Assembly: GCA_947652115.1 (NCBI GenBank)
Contig: OX393564.1
Coordinates: 14,948,776-15,012,775 of the forward strand
Direction of reading: 5' to 3'
Length of the DNA: 64,000 nt
Source of the DNA: Blastomussa wellsi
Lineage: Eukaryota > Cnidaria > Anthozoa > Scleractinia > Plerogyridae
The stretch's first letter is position 1. Each line of letters opens with the position of its first letter. This document shows, piece by piece, positions 34,563 to 46,500 of the stretch. Both the position numbers and the translations under genes were made by a program. The notes under the pieces were generated by a model, which was not told the origin of the DNA, did no database searches, and saw nothing but the letters and a program-made list of their open reading frames with translations.

Positions 34563-36663
34563 AAAATCTCTTTTATTTGTATCTATGCGTTTTTGTGTTC
34601 ATATGTTAATTTTGTTTGATAATTAAATCAGAAAGCACAAATCCCTTTCTCAGACACAAGTTAATAATTAATCTGCTATACCCACAGGGGGCCTGATTAA
34701 CCAAAAGCAGGTATATTTTCAGTATTTTTGATTCATGATTATTCATCCTGTTGAGTTACAGGATTATTTAAATCCATCTGGTTGTAAATATTATACAAAG
34801 AAAATGACCCAAAATACCCTGGGCGGGTACCTTAACAAAAAAAGAAGCCCCGACTGTTGTAAAGCACGCAGGAAGCGGCTTAAGAGCACGAAATAAGTGT
34901 AGTGTTTCTCCCTATTTATTTTACAGTTAATGTCACATGCAAAACAGGGAACATTGGACTGAAAACGTGACGGCCTTATGCGCCTACTGTTGCGATGGGA
35001 AAAGATGATGATGATGGATGTCACGTGCAACCAGTATTTTTTAAAATTTGAATGGAGTTTTCAAGTTTACGCATCGGTTTTGTAAATTCATTCCGAGTTA
35101 AGGAATTCCCGTGAAAATTTTACTGCATTGCATTGTTGGAAACAAAGAGCAACAAAATATCATTTTATTTAAAATAATAATTTATTACGACATATCCAAG
35201 CAATATTAGGTTTTTTATGCATGTAGCGAAGTTATTTTCCTGTTAACTCATGACATTCAAATCTTGGATCGATGTTACAAAGAAATATTCAAATGTTCAT
35301 TTCAGTCTTGTGGATAACTGGTCATGCATGACATAGATTAACTGTAAATATTAAGTTTACGATGAGTGAGTGATTCTTTCCCAGTAACCGCAGTAAGTCA
35401 TATTCACGACTTAAAAAGGTTATTAAAGACAAAAAGAAAAGCAATAGTAAGAGAAGTGGTGAGAAATAAAATCATAACAGATTTAAGGTCATTCCACAGC
35501 ACTGAAATAGAACCAACACTGAGATTTCTGTCAAACTTTGCCTGGTAATTGTTTATCGTATGGGAACTTAAATTATAAAATAAAAGTGGGGGGTCCCCAT
35601 GCTCATTTAGAAGCAACGGCACCTTGTTTATACGCACATTTTCCGTATATTTCCTTATAACTTTACCCATGATTGGCTTGAGAAACACACGTTTTCGACG
35701 ATTGCTACTTACATAACACTGAGAATTTGCTTATGTTTATTCTGTAAAAAAAACGGTACAGCTCAATTCAAAATAAGAGAAAAAAAATTATAGGTAGCCA
35801 TGCTCGTTTATGAGAAAACCACGAATTACCTCTCAATCGAGCTCCAGCCGTAAAGAAAAAGCTGCCATTTTTATGCGCCAGTGTTCTCCCTAGGTACTTT
35901 AGGCCAGGCGGGCCACCTGGCTTAAAAGTTGAGATTTAACCCAATTTAGGATCTCAAAGTGGGAATTCCTATCAATAAGTAAAGAATCAAAATAAAATTG
36001 ATGAACCACTTGTTGCTGATGTCATTTTTACCGATCGATATGCAGTTACAGTATTGTGCAAAAGTAACGCAAGCGAATTTCGACGAATTTCTTGGCTTTT
36101 CATGGCTTTTCAAAGAAATTTCGCTTCAATCGAAATTTCCCCGACTTTTCCTCGAACTTTCAAGGCATCTATTGTTTTATTCCTCCCGAACTTTCGAACG
36201 ATAATTCGCAGTGGATGCTAACGAGTCACGAAATTTCGAGAAAAAGTTCGCTATTTTCGATCGTTAGCCGCGAAATTTCGGAAGAAAATTCGCTCTGGTT
36301 GTTAAGCGTTCTGATACAAACTAAGCGGCTACAGTTCCTGATTTGTTGTTGAGTAAAGAGACGTAAAGAACATCTGAAATTACGGTCATCAACTCGATCA
36401 ACTATTACATTGTTTGTTTGATTGTTAATGCATCCTAGCAGCTAAAAACGTCAGAGTTTCAGTACAAACCTGCCGTTTCGACCACGTAAGCAGTCAGGCA
36501 AGCAAAACTTGCACCGAGCGCCATTTGCCAGGGTAACCCCTTCATGTAACAAATCATGGCATTTCCCGCTGGGATTCCAGTCCTCGCGCGAGCGAGTGTG
36601 ACATTTCAACGCCTCGCAAACCACTTTCTCGATCATTTGCTTCTTAGCACTTACGCGGTAATC

Positions 36664-37674
36664 ATGCCGAAATATTCTAACTATGTGAGAACTCGAATCG
36701 AGCTCTTCCATAACCAAGGCCTCCATCCAGCTGGAATATTGAAGACCTTGAAAGGCGAAGGCTTAGTTGTGAGCCTTTCAGGCATCACTCGCATGATAAA
36801 GAAACTGCGTCTTACCGGCTCTGTGGCAAATTTACCTCGCTCGGGGAGACCAAGAAAGCTGTCTGCAGAAGCAAGAGCCTTCATAGATCAGCAGATGCGC
36901 AAGAATGATGAGATGACGAGCGCCAAGATCCAAAAGAAGCTGGCAAAGCGTGGAATTTCCGTGAGTTCATCCACGGTACGGAGATCGCGAAAGCAGCAAG
37001 GCTGGACTCTGCAGCGGACCGCCTATTGCCAGCTGATTCGTGACGCCAACAAAGTCAAGCGGCTGGAGTTCGCCCAACGCGTTTTGGAGAGTGGAGACAC
37101 TTTCCACAACGTGATTTTTAGCGATGAGTGTTCGGTTTCCCTCCAGTCGTATCGCCGTACATGCTTCAGGATGGCGGACGAGCCCACCAAGCGAAAGCCG
37201 AAACCGAAACACCCGCTCAAAGTTCATGTCTGGGGAGGGATTAGCTGCCATGGTGCCACTAAGATTTGCATCTTTGATGGCATCATGGATGCTGATCTCT
37301 TCTGTAACGTACTAGAGACGACGCTCGTCCCATTTATCAGAAACAAACTTCCCGACCACCGGTTCATGCAAGACAACGATCCTAAACACACGTCGAGGCG
37401 AGCACAAGCTTTCTTTGAGAAGGAAAGCATTAACTGGTGGCGTACTCCTCCGGAGAGTCCTGACCTCAACCCAATCGAAGACTTGTGGCATGAACTCAAG
37501 TTCTACTTGGAATCTAAAGTCAAGCCACGCAACAAGCAAGAGCTGGTAGATGGCATAAAGAAGTTCTGGGATAGGAAAGTCACGCCAGAGAAGTGTGCAA
37601 AATATATTGATCACGTTTTGCACAAGGTTGTTCCAGCTGTGGTGGAGGCCCGAGGTGCTGCAACCAAGTATTAA
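36664..37674 (+). CDS. Tc1-like transposase (DD34E)
   Basis: Complete 336-residue ORF from ATG 36664 (MPKYSNYVRTRIELF). The N-terminal paired-type helix-turn-helix region (GILKTLKGEGLVVSLSGITR, with RSGRPRKL linking the two halves) is followed by the DDE core: VIFSDECSVSL (Asp), FMQDNDPKHTS (Asp) and SPDLNPIEDLW (Glu), with 34 residues between the second Asp and the Glu. Length and motifs match Tc1 transposases and I see no lesion. Flanking Tc1 inverted repeats and TA duplications were not found, which is odd for an intact gene. Two histone-like stem-loops follow the stop codon. Confidence 0.93.
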   Translation: MPKYSNYVRTRIELFHNQGLHPAGILKTLKGEGLVVSLSGITRMIKKLRLTGSVANLPRSGRPRKLSAEARAFIDQQMRKNDEMTSAKIQKKLAKRGISVSSSTVRRSRKQQGWTLQRTAYCQLIRDANKVKRLEFAQRVLESGDTFHNVIFSDECSVSLQSYRRTCFRMADEPTKRKPKPKHPLKVHVWGGISCHGATKICIFDGIMDADLFCNVLETTLVPFIRNKLPDHRFMQDNDPKHTSRRAQAFFEKESINWWRTPPESPDLNPIEDLWHELKFYLESKVKPRNKQELVDGIKKFWDRKVTPEKCAKYIDHVLHKVVPAVVEARGAATKY

Positions 37675-37679
37675 AAAAC

Positions 37680-37695
37680 GGCTCTTGTAGGAGCC
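37680..37695 (+). terminator. Histone-type 3' stem-loop, copy 1
   Basis: GGCTCTTGTAGGAGCC, six-base stem with a four-base loop, five bases after the transposase stop codon, preceded by AAAAAAC and followed by ACTGCG. The metazoan histone mRNA element is a 6-bp GGCTCT-type stem with a 4-nt loop, flanked by A-rich and ACC-rich sequence. The loop here is TGTA and the last stem pair is a T-G wobble. Confidence 0.55.
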
Positions 37696-37752
37696 ACTGC
37701 GCCCTGCTCCGTCGAATGCTGATTCGACATTGCACTGTAGGTCGCTAAAAAC

Positions 37753-37768
37753 GGCTCTTTTAGGAGCC
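37753..37768 (+). terminator. Histone-type 3' stem-loop, copy 2
   Basis: GGCTCTTTTAGGAGCC, preceded by AAAAAC and followed by ATCACA. The loop TTTA fits the UYUN loop rule of histone stem-loops. It differs from the common animal form by one stem base. It lies 73 bp after copy 1. Confidence 0.6.
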
Positions 37769-38736
37769 ATCACATCTGATAAAAGTCAATGATCAACGAT
37801 TTTTTTTGTATCACAAACAATTTTGACAGAAGTGATTTTAAATAATTGATTTCACAGTTAAACAGTAGAACTTATCTCTTCTGTTTATCGAGAAACGGCA
37901 AATAAAAAACTTTGTCGTTCTAAAACTGTTTCATGCGACTACAAAGGTTGGATAATGAGTTTCGTAATCAAAGTTTCATGTTCTGACCATGTGTGTCCAC
38001 TTATTGGAAATTAAAATAAGCCAAAAAAAAAGTGCTCTCTCAACGCGCTTTTGTATTATTTTTTCGCGCGCTGTTTTTCTGCGCTGAGCCCCAACTAACT
38101 TAATGCCTGGAAAAGGCTAGTTAAAAGTTTGTTAAACTCCAATAGGCAAAACTTTTCATTATCATTAAACCAGGGGCGCTCGAACCTTGGGGCGCTCAAA
38201 CCGCAATTCAATACCCATCAAAATGTCTAATAAGTGATTTAATATCCAAATGCGTTTATCTACTTACATTTCTAATCATAAGTGTAGTGAGAACTCTGAA
38301 AATCTAAAACCTTTGTTTAGCGTGCACACACACGTTGAAGTTCACTTTGCAAAACTTTCAGTTTCGTTACGCTGCTAATCTTTGAAAAATTGTTTGCGGC
38401 TGATCTCAAATGCAGGGACTCTAAGTTAGAGATGTAAATAAGCCCTGAGGGCGCTTTTTTCGATTTAAAATAACATGTTCTATTAATTAGCGCACTTTTC
38501 AGTTGTATTGAGGCGGTGAGGGGTGTGATATTTATGGGGCGAGTTTGTGAATGCCGCGTGAAACCATTATTTGTTATTTTGCCATTCTTCCTCAACAAAA
38601 CTCAGCGGAGGTGTGACTTTTCGTCTGAGGGGTTTTTTGTGAACCGTTCAAGCACAGCCATGAGATATGAGCATCATTTTTTTGCAACGCACGTAAGATG
38701 CTCTAGAACTAATAATTATTTTGTCATCAAAGGCCT

Positions 38737-38787
38737 ACTTTAAACGAAGCATGCTCCTGTTAAATTGAACGAAGCATGCTCCTGTTG
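38737..38787. repeat. Short tandem duplication
   Basis: ACGAAGCATGCTCCTGTT occurs twice, about 22 bp apart. The rest of 37770-39307 shows no gene. Confidence 0.6.
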
Positions 38788-39307
38788 AAATGATGAGTCT
38801 CAACAAACAAAAACAGAATGGTAATTTTTTTCATTGTTTTTATTTTACTCCAAGAAAGGGCTTTTGCTCGAAAGGTAACCAGTTTGATCTGCATAAAGTA
38901 ACGCACCCGATCTAGTTTCCTGAACGTGCGCCACAGGAAAACCGCAATGCGAGTTAAGTTAAGAATTATCGACCGACAATTTCTTTTTTTAAGCAACCTA
39001 AAAAAAAACTGTCAAGTAATAAAGCCTTGGAAATAAGCTAGCACCAAACAATGCTTTCGCATGTCTATTGACATTATAATTATTTTAACATCAATAGGCA
39101 CGCGAAAAGACGCCAAATTTTGTTATTGTCCTCATAAAATTGCCGACAACTTTGCCGACAACAAAGTAGTTTGCATAAAATGACAAAGCCAATCAGGTTA
39201 CAGGATTTTCGATCTGACTTAGCCGAAAGTGAAGTATGAAAGACCAAAACTGTTCGTTTTGGACACTTTTATCACCACTATCATCGCTGCTCTCACAATT
39301 GTAAATA

Positions 39308-40499
39308 ATGGAAAACAAAATTGCTAGAATTAGCTGGAAGCGTGGACAGTATTCGGACGTTTACCGTTCCACTATCATTGACCCATCCCCATTAAAAGAG
39401 GGTCAGAAAGTGAAGGTCGTTTGGGGTAAAACTCGAAAGGAGTACGCCGCAGTTGTAGCTTGCTACCCGCTCGAAGAGCTTCAGCAGACTTCCACAGAAA
39501 AACAGAGCGAGTTGCCAGCCCGTCGGGCGCGAGCAAAGAGAAAATTGGTAAGTATTTATTTAGTTAAATAGCCGAACTCGAACTCCTCACTAGCAAAAAC
39601 TTAAAAGTTTTTCCCTTCAGGTAACTGCTTCAGATATTTACTATCGGCTACCTGGAATCTTTGTTGACTAGTTATCTCCTTGTTGCCCTTAGCAGTACGA
39701 GTTTTACTCTTTGTCTTTGATACCAGCAGACTGCTTTTCTGTGTTGTGGGAGATTTTAACGCATTTCTTATCTTACTCGCAGATCCCAGAGTCACCACTT
39801 ACAGAAGAAACTGCCAGCAAGAAAGGACGCAAAAAGAAAGAAAAACGGCAAGAAAAACAGAAAGAAAAACGGCAAGAAAAACCAAAAGGAAAGGTAGGCA
39901 TTAATGAAGATTTTCTAATAATGGTAGCTATTGTTGCTGAACTCCTGCTGTCGTGATATTAGAAACTTGGGTCAAATCAGTTAGTAGTCGATCGCTGACT
40001 AGTTGAAATGAAATCAGCCCTTACAGAAAGTCTCTTACTACAGCTTACTTAACTGAAAGAACCTTTCGTAAGAAAAAAAAATGTTCGAGATAGCAGGAGC
40101 TATCGTTTTTATACTCTTATAAGCTTGCGAGGGAATCTTTTGTGGAAGTAACCCTATTCAAAACGTTCAGTGACTTTTGAAATTTATTACTGTTAACTAT
40201 TTTAAGAGACGTGAGTTTGGAAATGTGTCATTTGAAGCTTGTGGTCGATCGTGAATTCGTAATCATAGGGCTTTTACATGTTTACACATTTTACATGTGT
40301 ACCGTCCATCGAACTGTGATTAGTGTTGAGCATTTTGCTATAGCTAGTGCAAGTTTTTTCGTTTTGTTGGCTAATTTCGCCGTTCAGAGAAAGGAATAAT
40401 TTTATTCTGTTAAGTTAAAACCATAAAATTGTACAGATGTTTCAACACACAAAATTATATGTATTATAACCCATGATGGCTTAGGCAATCAAAACTCTC

Positions 40500-40535
<36 letters not shown>

Positions 40536-43500
40536 TCGTATATAAGAAAAAGAGTGTAACGTACTGAGACGATTCGCTAACATTGTCAATAAGTTGCCTA
40601 AGTGTATTGAAATTACTATTTATCTCTCCGGGGCAATTCACGTAAGCAGAGACGTGTAGGAATTATGCTCGTTTCGCAACCCCAACTTATAGTCGTTAAG
40701 TCCCGACCTAAAGTTAGTTCCAGTCGCCCGAAGTTTTTTTCGTGCGATTTGGAAAGCAATGAATGGTTAACTTCAACAAAACAAAATTAAGTACCGGTAT
40801 ACGGCTTATTTCAAGCCGAGTAGACGACCGGAACAAAGCGACTGTAATTCGTTTACAACCGAAAACTTACGTGTGGCTATTACTGGTTAGATTTTAGATG
40901 CAGCATCACCTTCAAAGGAAGCAGTTATCTCTTCGTCAGAATCTTCAGATTCTGAAGATGATAGTCCACTGTCTTCCCTCGTATCAGTGCGCGCTGGCCA
41001 TGAAAGCAGTGAGTTTATGCCGTTACATGGCTTTTCTGACCTCGAAGAAGAAAGTCTAATGACAGTAACTGCAGAATTACTTTCCGAAGCCATCAGTTCT
41101 GTTGACAACACGACAAACGTAAGTTATTATCTGTTCAATACTGATAGTAAAGCAAAAGGGAGTGTTATCTCAGGGTTTTAACTTTCTAATGCCTATAGTG
41201 CGAAAGAAACACCGGCTAGCTTACAAAAGAAATCAATTAAATTAGATATTTTATCTATTTTTTTTTCTGATGTCTATCGTAAGACTTTCAATCATCGTTG
41301 GGTATAGCTTGATCTATGGAAATTAGCGTGTTACCTTCAGGTTTATGCAAGAAATCTACAGTTTTGCAAAGGGACAACCATCACGCAAGACATTCATGTA
41401 GTAGAGTCAGTAAAAAAATGTTGTATAGCATTCACTTAAGATATAAAATTAGATATTAAAAAGCTACTAATCAAGACTTAAAAAAACATAATTGCTTCAC
41501 TAATTAATCTTTACACTGGCAAAAATTCTCAACCAAGGCTTTCTTGAAGTATCCTAAAAGGTAATGTGTGTGCGATATTTTCTTACAGCGGTTAAACCAG
41601 TACAGTGATACAGAGGCCAAAAGTGAGGAGCTCCGCCTATTGAGGACCATCGTAGAGAGATTAGAGTGTTCGTTTGCTAAACAGGAGGCGAAGCTGGACA
41701 GGCAGGCGGCTAAGCTGGACACGCTCCTCAATTATATGATGACTTCCCAAACACCAGTGCCACAGACACTGTCACAATGTATGCGTGACGCGTGACGCGC
41801 ATGCGCACTGAACGTTGTGTCTTTAAACTTTGGAACTGCATGCTCACAGCTTCGACTCGGATCTTTTGACATGGTGTCAGAAAGTAAAACAGTCTAAAAC
41901 ATGGATAGTTTTCACAAGCCTAGCGCTTTGATTTTCGAAGGAAACATATCAGAAAATTGGCGGAGATTTAAGCAGCAGTTTGATATCTACATAACTGCTT
42001 CGGGAAGCGAAAAGAAAGACGATGCGGTCAAGATTGCTATGTTGCTAAACTTTGCAGGAGAAGACGCCATTGAGGTCTTCAACACGTTTCAGTTTGCCGA
42101 AGGCGACGAGAAAAAGCTGGTGAAAGTCCTTGAGCAGTTTGAGCAGTACTGTAACCCCAGGAAGAACGTAGTGTTCGAGAGACATCAGTTTTGGCAGATA
42201 ACACAGAAAGATTCCGAAACCGTGGATCAGTTTGTCACACGTTTGAAAAACAAGGTGAAATCTTGCGAGTACCCGCCGCCGGTTGATGACATGCTGCGAG
42301 ACAAGTTCGTGTTTAGTATACGAGATCTGCAAGTGAAGGAGCAATTACTGAGGGAAGAGAAACTTACACTGGAAAAAGCGATTTCTATGGCAAGATCATC
42401 CGAGGCCTCGAAAGAACAGATTAAAGCGATGGGACCAAAGGAGCAAAACAATCAAACTCTGAGCGTCAATGAAATTCGAGCAGGCAGTGGTGACAGACAG
42501 AAGAAAAATTATTCGCGTCGACCGAGACCAGGTTCGGGCTCACAAAAAGGAAAGTGCACGTTTTGTGGTTCTTCTCACTCGTGGGGATCTTGCCCCGCTT
42601 TCGGCAAAACGTGTGATCACTGCCAGAAGAAGGATCATTATGCGAATGTTTGCCGAAAGAGACTGCGGGATTTTGGAGGGAAAACTGTACACGCAGTCGC
42701 TGAATCGGAGGGCAGTAATGACGAAGCCGATTTGTTGACCTTTTCAGTGGAGTCTAGTGATGAATGCCCTTCTCAAAATGAGTGGCACGTCTCGCTTAAG
42801 ATCGCCGATACCAATGTGAATTTTAAAATAGATTCGGGGGCTGATTGTAATGTCATTTCCAAGTCGTTGTTTGACCGACTTCCAGTGGATCTTAAACAGG
42901 CCCGCCAGTGCAAAGCCAAGCTGAAAGTGTATGACGGACGTCGAATCACACCCAGCGGGAAGGTCAGCCTAACTTGTGAGTACAAAGGAAAATTCACAGT
43001 TATAGACTTTATACTTGTTGAGCAAGATCTACCATCCATTCTTGGACAAGTCTTGTCTTGATTTAGGCCTGATAAAGAGAATTTACCGCCTTGAAAAAGA
43101 GAACCTGGAATCCGAGTATGCAGACGTGTTTGAGGGCCTGGGTGAGATTAAAGGCGTCCAGCACAAAATTCAAATTGATCCCAATGCCACCCCTGTTGTG
43201 CACCCTCCCCGTAGGGTTCCTGTGGCCCTTCGCGAACCTCTTAAAGAGGAGCTTCAGAGAATGGAGAAGCTGGGAGTCATTAAGAAATGTACAGAGCCCA
43301 CTGCCTGGGTACACAGTCTTGTAGTTGCCAAGAAGAAGAATAACAAGCTCAGATTGTGTATGGATCCTAGTGACCTCAATCGTGCCGTCATGCGAGAACA
43401 TTTTCCCATGCAGACCGTGGAAGATGTGATTAGCAGAATGCCCAATGCAAAAGTGTTCAGTGTCCTGGATGCTAACCATGGCTTTTGGCAGGTTAAACTA

Positions 43501-46500
43501 GCCAAGGACAGTAGCAAGCTAGCTACCTTTAACACCCCATTTGGCCGTTATAGTTACACACGTTTGCCATTTGGGATAGCATCGGCCCCAGAAGTGTTCC
43601 AGAATGTTATGTCCCATTTGTTTCAGGACATTGAAGGTGTTGAGGTAATTGTGGATGATCTTGTTGTGTGGGGGGAAGATGTGGAGCAGCATGATGTGAG
43701 GCTTAGACAGGTGTTGGACCGCTGTCGTGAGAGCAACCTTAAGCTTAACAAGGAGAAATGCCATTTTCGAGTATCTGAGGTTCATTATGTGGGCCACGTG
43801 TTGAGTGCAGATGGTGTTAAACCAGACCCTAACAAAGTTGAAGCAATCGTCGCCATGCCAACCCCAGCCAGTCGTGAAGACCTACAGAGATTCCTAGGTG
43901 TGGGAACCTATTTGTCTAAGTTCATCCCAAACATGTCTCAGAAGAGCGCTCCACTCCGCCAGCTACTCCAGAAAGATGTTGAATGGTCCTGGGGAAAAGT
44001 AGAAGATGATGCATTTACAAGCCTGAAAACTTCAATCTCCTCAGCTCCAGTCCTCAAGTTCTTTGACCCGAAAGAATCAGTAACCCTGTCTGTTGATGCA
44101 AGCTCAAAAGGTGTTGGTGCAGTCCTTCTGCAGAATGACCGCCCAGTTGCTTACGCATCCAAAGCCCTGACTCCAAGCCAAGAAAACTATGCACAAATAG
44201 AAAAAGAAATGTTGGCCATTGTCTTTGGATGCGAACGATTTCATGATTATTTGTATGGGCAACAAGAGATTACAGTTGAAAGTGATCACAAACCGTTGGA
44301 AGCGATTTTGAAGAAGCCCATTCATCAAGCTCCCCTCCGTCTTCAAAAGATGATTATCAGAATTAAGCCTTACGCAGTCAATGTTAAATACCTACCTGGC
44401 AGCCATCTTGTTTTAGCTGATGCGCTTTCCAGAGCTTTTTTACCTAGCACAGCTGCAGATCAACCTGATGAGTTTGAAATTCATGTGTTGGACTCTGGAA
44501 AGTTGTCTGAGACTATGTTTGACAAGCTAAAGGATGAGACTAAGAGCGACCCTGAACTTCAACAGTTGCAGAAAGTTGTCACGAGTGGCTGGCCGCAGAC
44601 TAAAGTAGAGACACCAGTCGAGACAAGGCCTTACTGGAACTACCGAGATGAAATAAGCTGCTACGAGGGGTTAAGACTAAGGATGAGACTAAGAACGACC
44701 CTGAACTTCAACAGTTGCAGAAAGTTGTCACGAGTGGCTGGCCGCAGACTAAAGTAGAGACACCAGTCGAGACAAGGCCTTACTGGAACTACCGAGATGA
44801 AATAAGCTGCTACGAGGGGTTAATGTTCAAGGGTGACCGCATAATTGTTCCCCACAGCATGCGACCTGAAATCCTACAACGCATACACGCCGCTCACTTG
44901 GGAATAGAGAAATGCAGAGTGCGAGCCAGAAGTGCAGTGTTTTGGCCAGGTATCAATAGTGCAATTGACGAGTTGGTATCCAAGTGCAGTACCTGTCAGC
45001 AACACCAGCGAAGCAACCAGAGAGAGCCCTTGATTCCTCAAGAGGTCCCTGACAGACCCTGGGCGACAGTCGCAGCAGACATTTTCTACTATAAAGGGAG
45101 AGACTACCTGCTCGTAGTTGACTATTTTTCAAAGTATCCTGAAGTAGCTTGCCTATCCAGTAAGAATAGTGAAACAGTCATCTTGGCAATGAAAGATATG
45201 TTTGCACGCCATGGAATCCCAGAGAGGCTAATCGCAGACAACATGCCTTTCAACAGTGTGAAATTTAAGGACTTTGCCAGTAAGTGGGAGATAGAAGTGG
45301 TAACCTCGAGTCCACACTACCCGAAGTCTAATGGTCTCGTGGAAAGAAACGTACAGACCGTTAAGCAGTTACTAAGAAAAGCTGATGAGTCCAAACAGGA
45401 TGCATTCCTCGCTTTATTAGAGTTCCGTAATTCCCCTATCAGTGGAATGGATGAATCCCCAGCAGAACTCCTTATGAGTAGAAAGCTTAGAACAAGACTG
45501 CCAACTTCCAAGAGCCTCCTAGATCCGCAGCCTCGGTCTACTTCTCAGATTCGCCACAATCTGCTGACACGTCAACAACGCCAGAAAGCATTCTATGACC
45601 GTGGCACTCGACCACTTTCCAAACTACACGAGGGTGAACCTGTGCGAATGAAGCGGGGACGGGAATGGACACCTGCGGTGGTCGTCCAACAACATCAGGC
45701 TCCTCGTTCCTACATTGTGGCGACCCCAGATGGAACGCAGGTGCGTCGAAATCGTTTCCATCTTCAGCCGACCAAGGTGGAGACTTTTCCATCCCTGAGC
45801 CCAGCATGGGAAGCAGTAGCCAGTGATGAGTCAAATCATTGTATGCAACCCAACACGGATGCTGGTATTGAAATGCCAGAGATGGAATCACAGCCAGATA
45901 TCCCCCAAGCGAATCAACCAGTCAGAAGAAGTCTACGGATTCGAAGACCACCACAGTGTCTTATTGAAACTGTGCAGTGATTGTGTCAAACTGACTACAT
46001 GTTTAAACTAAAAGAAACTTTGGGTGATTTTGTACTTTTATACACCCAAAACCTTTCAGACTGTTAGAACCTTATTTTATTTTATTTAAGAAGAGGAGAT
46101 GTCACAATGTATGCGTGACGCGTGACGCGCATGCGCACTGAACGTTGTGTCTTTGAACTTTGGAACTGCATGCTCACAGCTTCGACTTGGATCTTTTGAC
46201 AGACACCTCAATGTACGCCACATACCGCAGCTCAGCCGCATTCCTTCGCAACGCCCATCACTATAAATTCATCTGTATCGTCGTTAGAATTTCCACTGCC
46301 CCTAGTTGTGCCGAGGCAGCAGGAGGTGCCAGTTAATCAGCACCTGTTTGATGTTCCACCCCAAAGGAGTGCTTTGCCAGAATTAACGGACAGCTCTGTG
46401 GAAACAGGTAAACAGTACTGTTAAGTTTGCTAGAGCAGTAAAAAAAAGTGACTGAGTTAAGAGGCCCGGATTGCAATTACAAAATGATTTTTGACACTTT

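Larger units (their letters stand above)
41770..46201 (+). mobile_element. Gypsy LTR retrotransposon with very short LTRs
   Basis: 102-bp LTRs at 41770-41871 and 46100-46201 begin TGTCACAATG and end TTTTGACA. They differ at two sites that I can see. The target duplication GACAC (41765-41769 and 46202-46206) is exact. The primer-binding region TGGTGTCAGAAAG follows the 5' LTR, and the polypurine tract AAGAAGAGGAGA precedes the 3' LTR. The element is inserted in the coding sequence of exon 4 of the BEN gene, same strand. Confidence 0.95.

Noticed and set aside
36451..37773. Minus-strand ORFs over the Tc1 transposase
   Set aside because: Antisense shadows; no independent signals.
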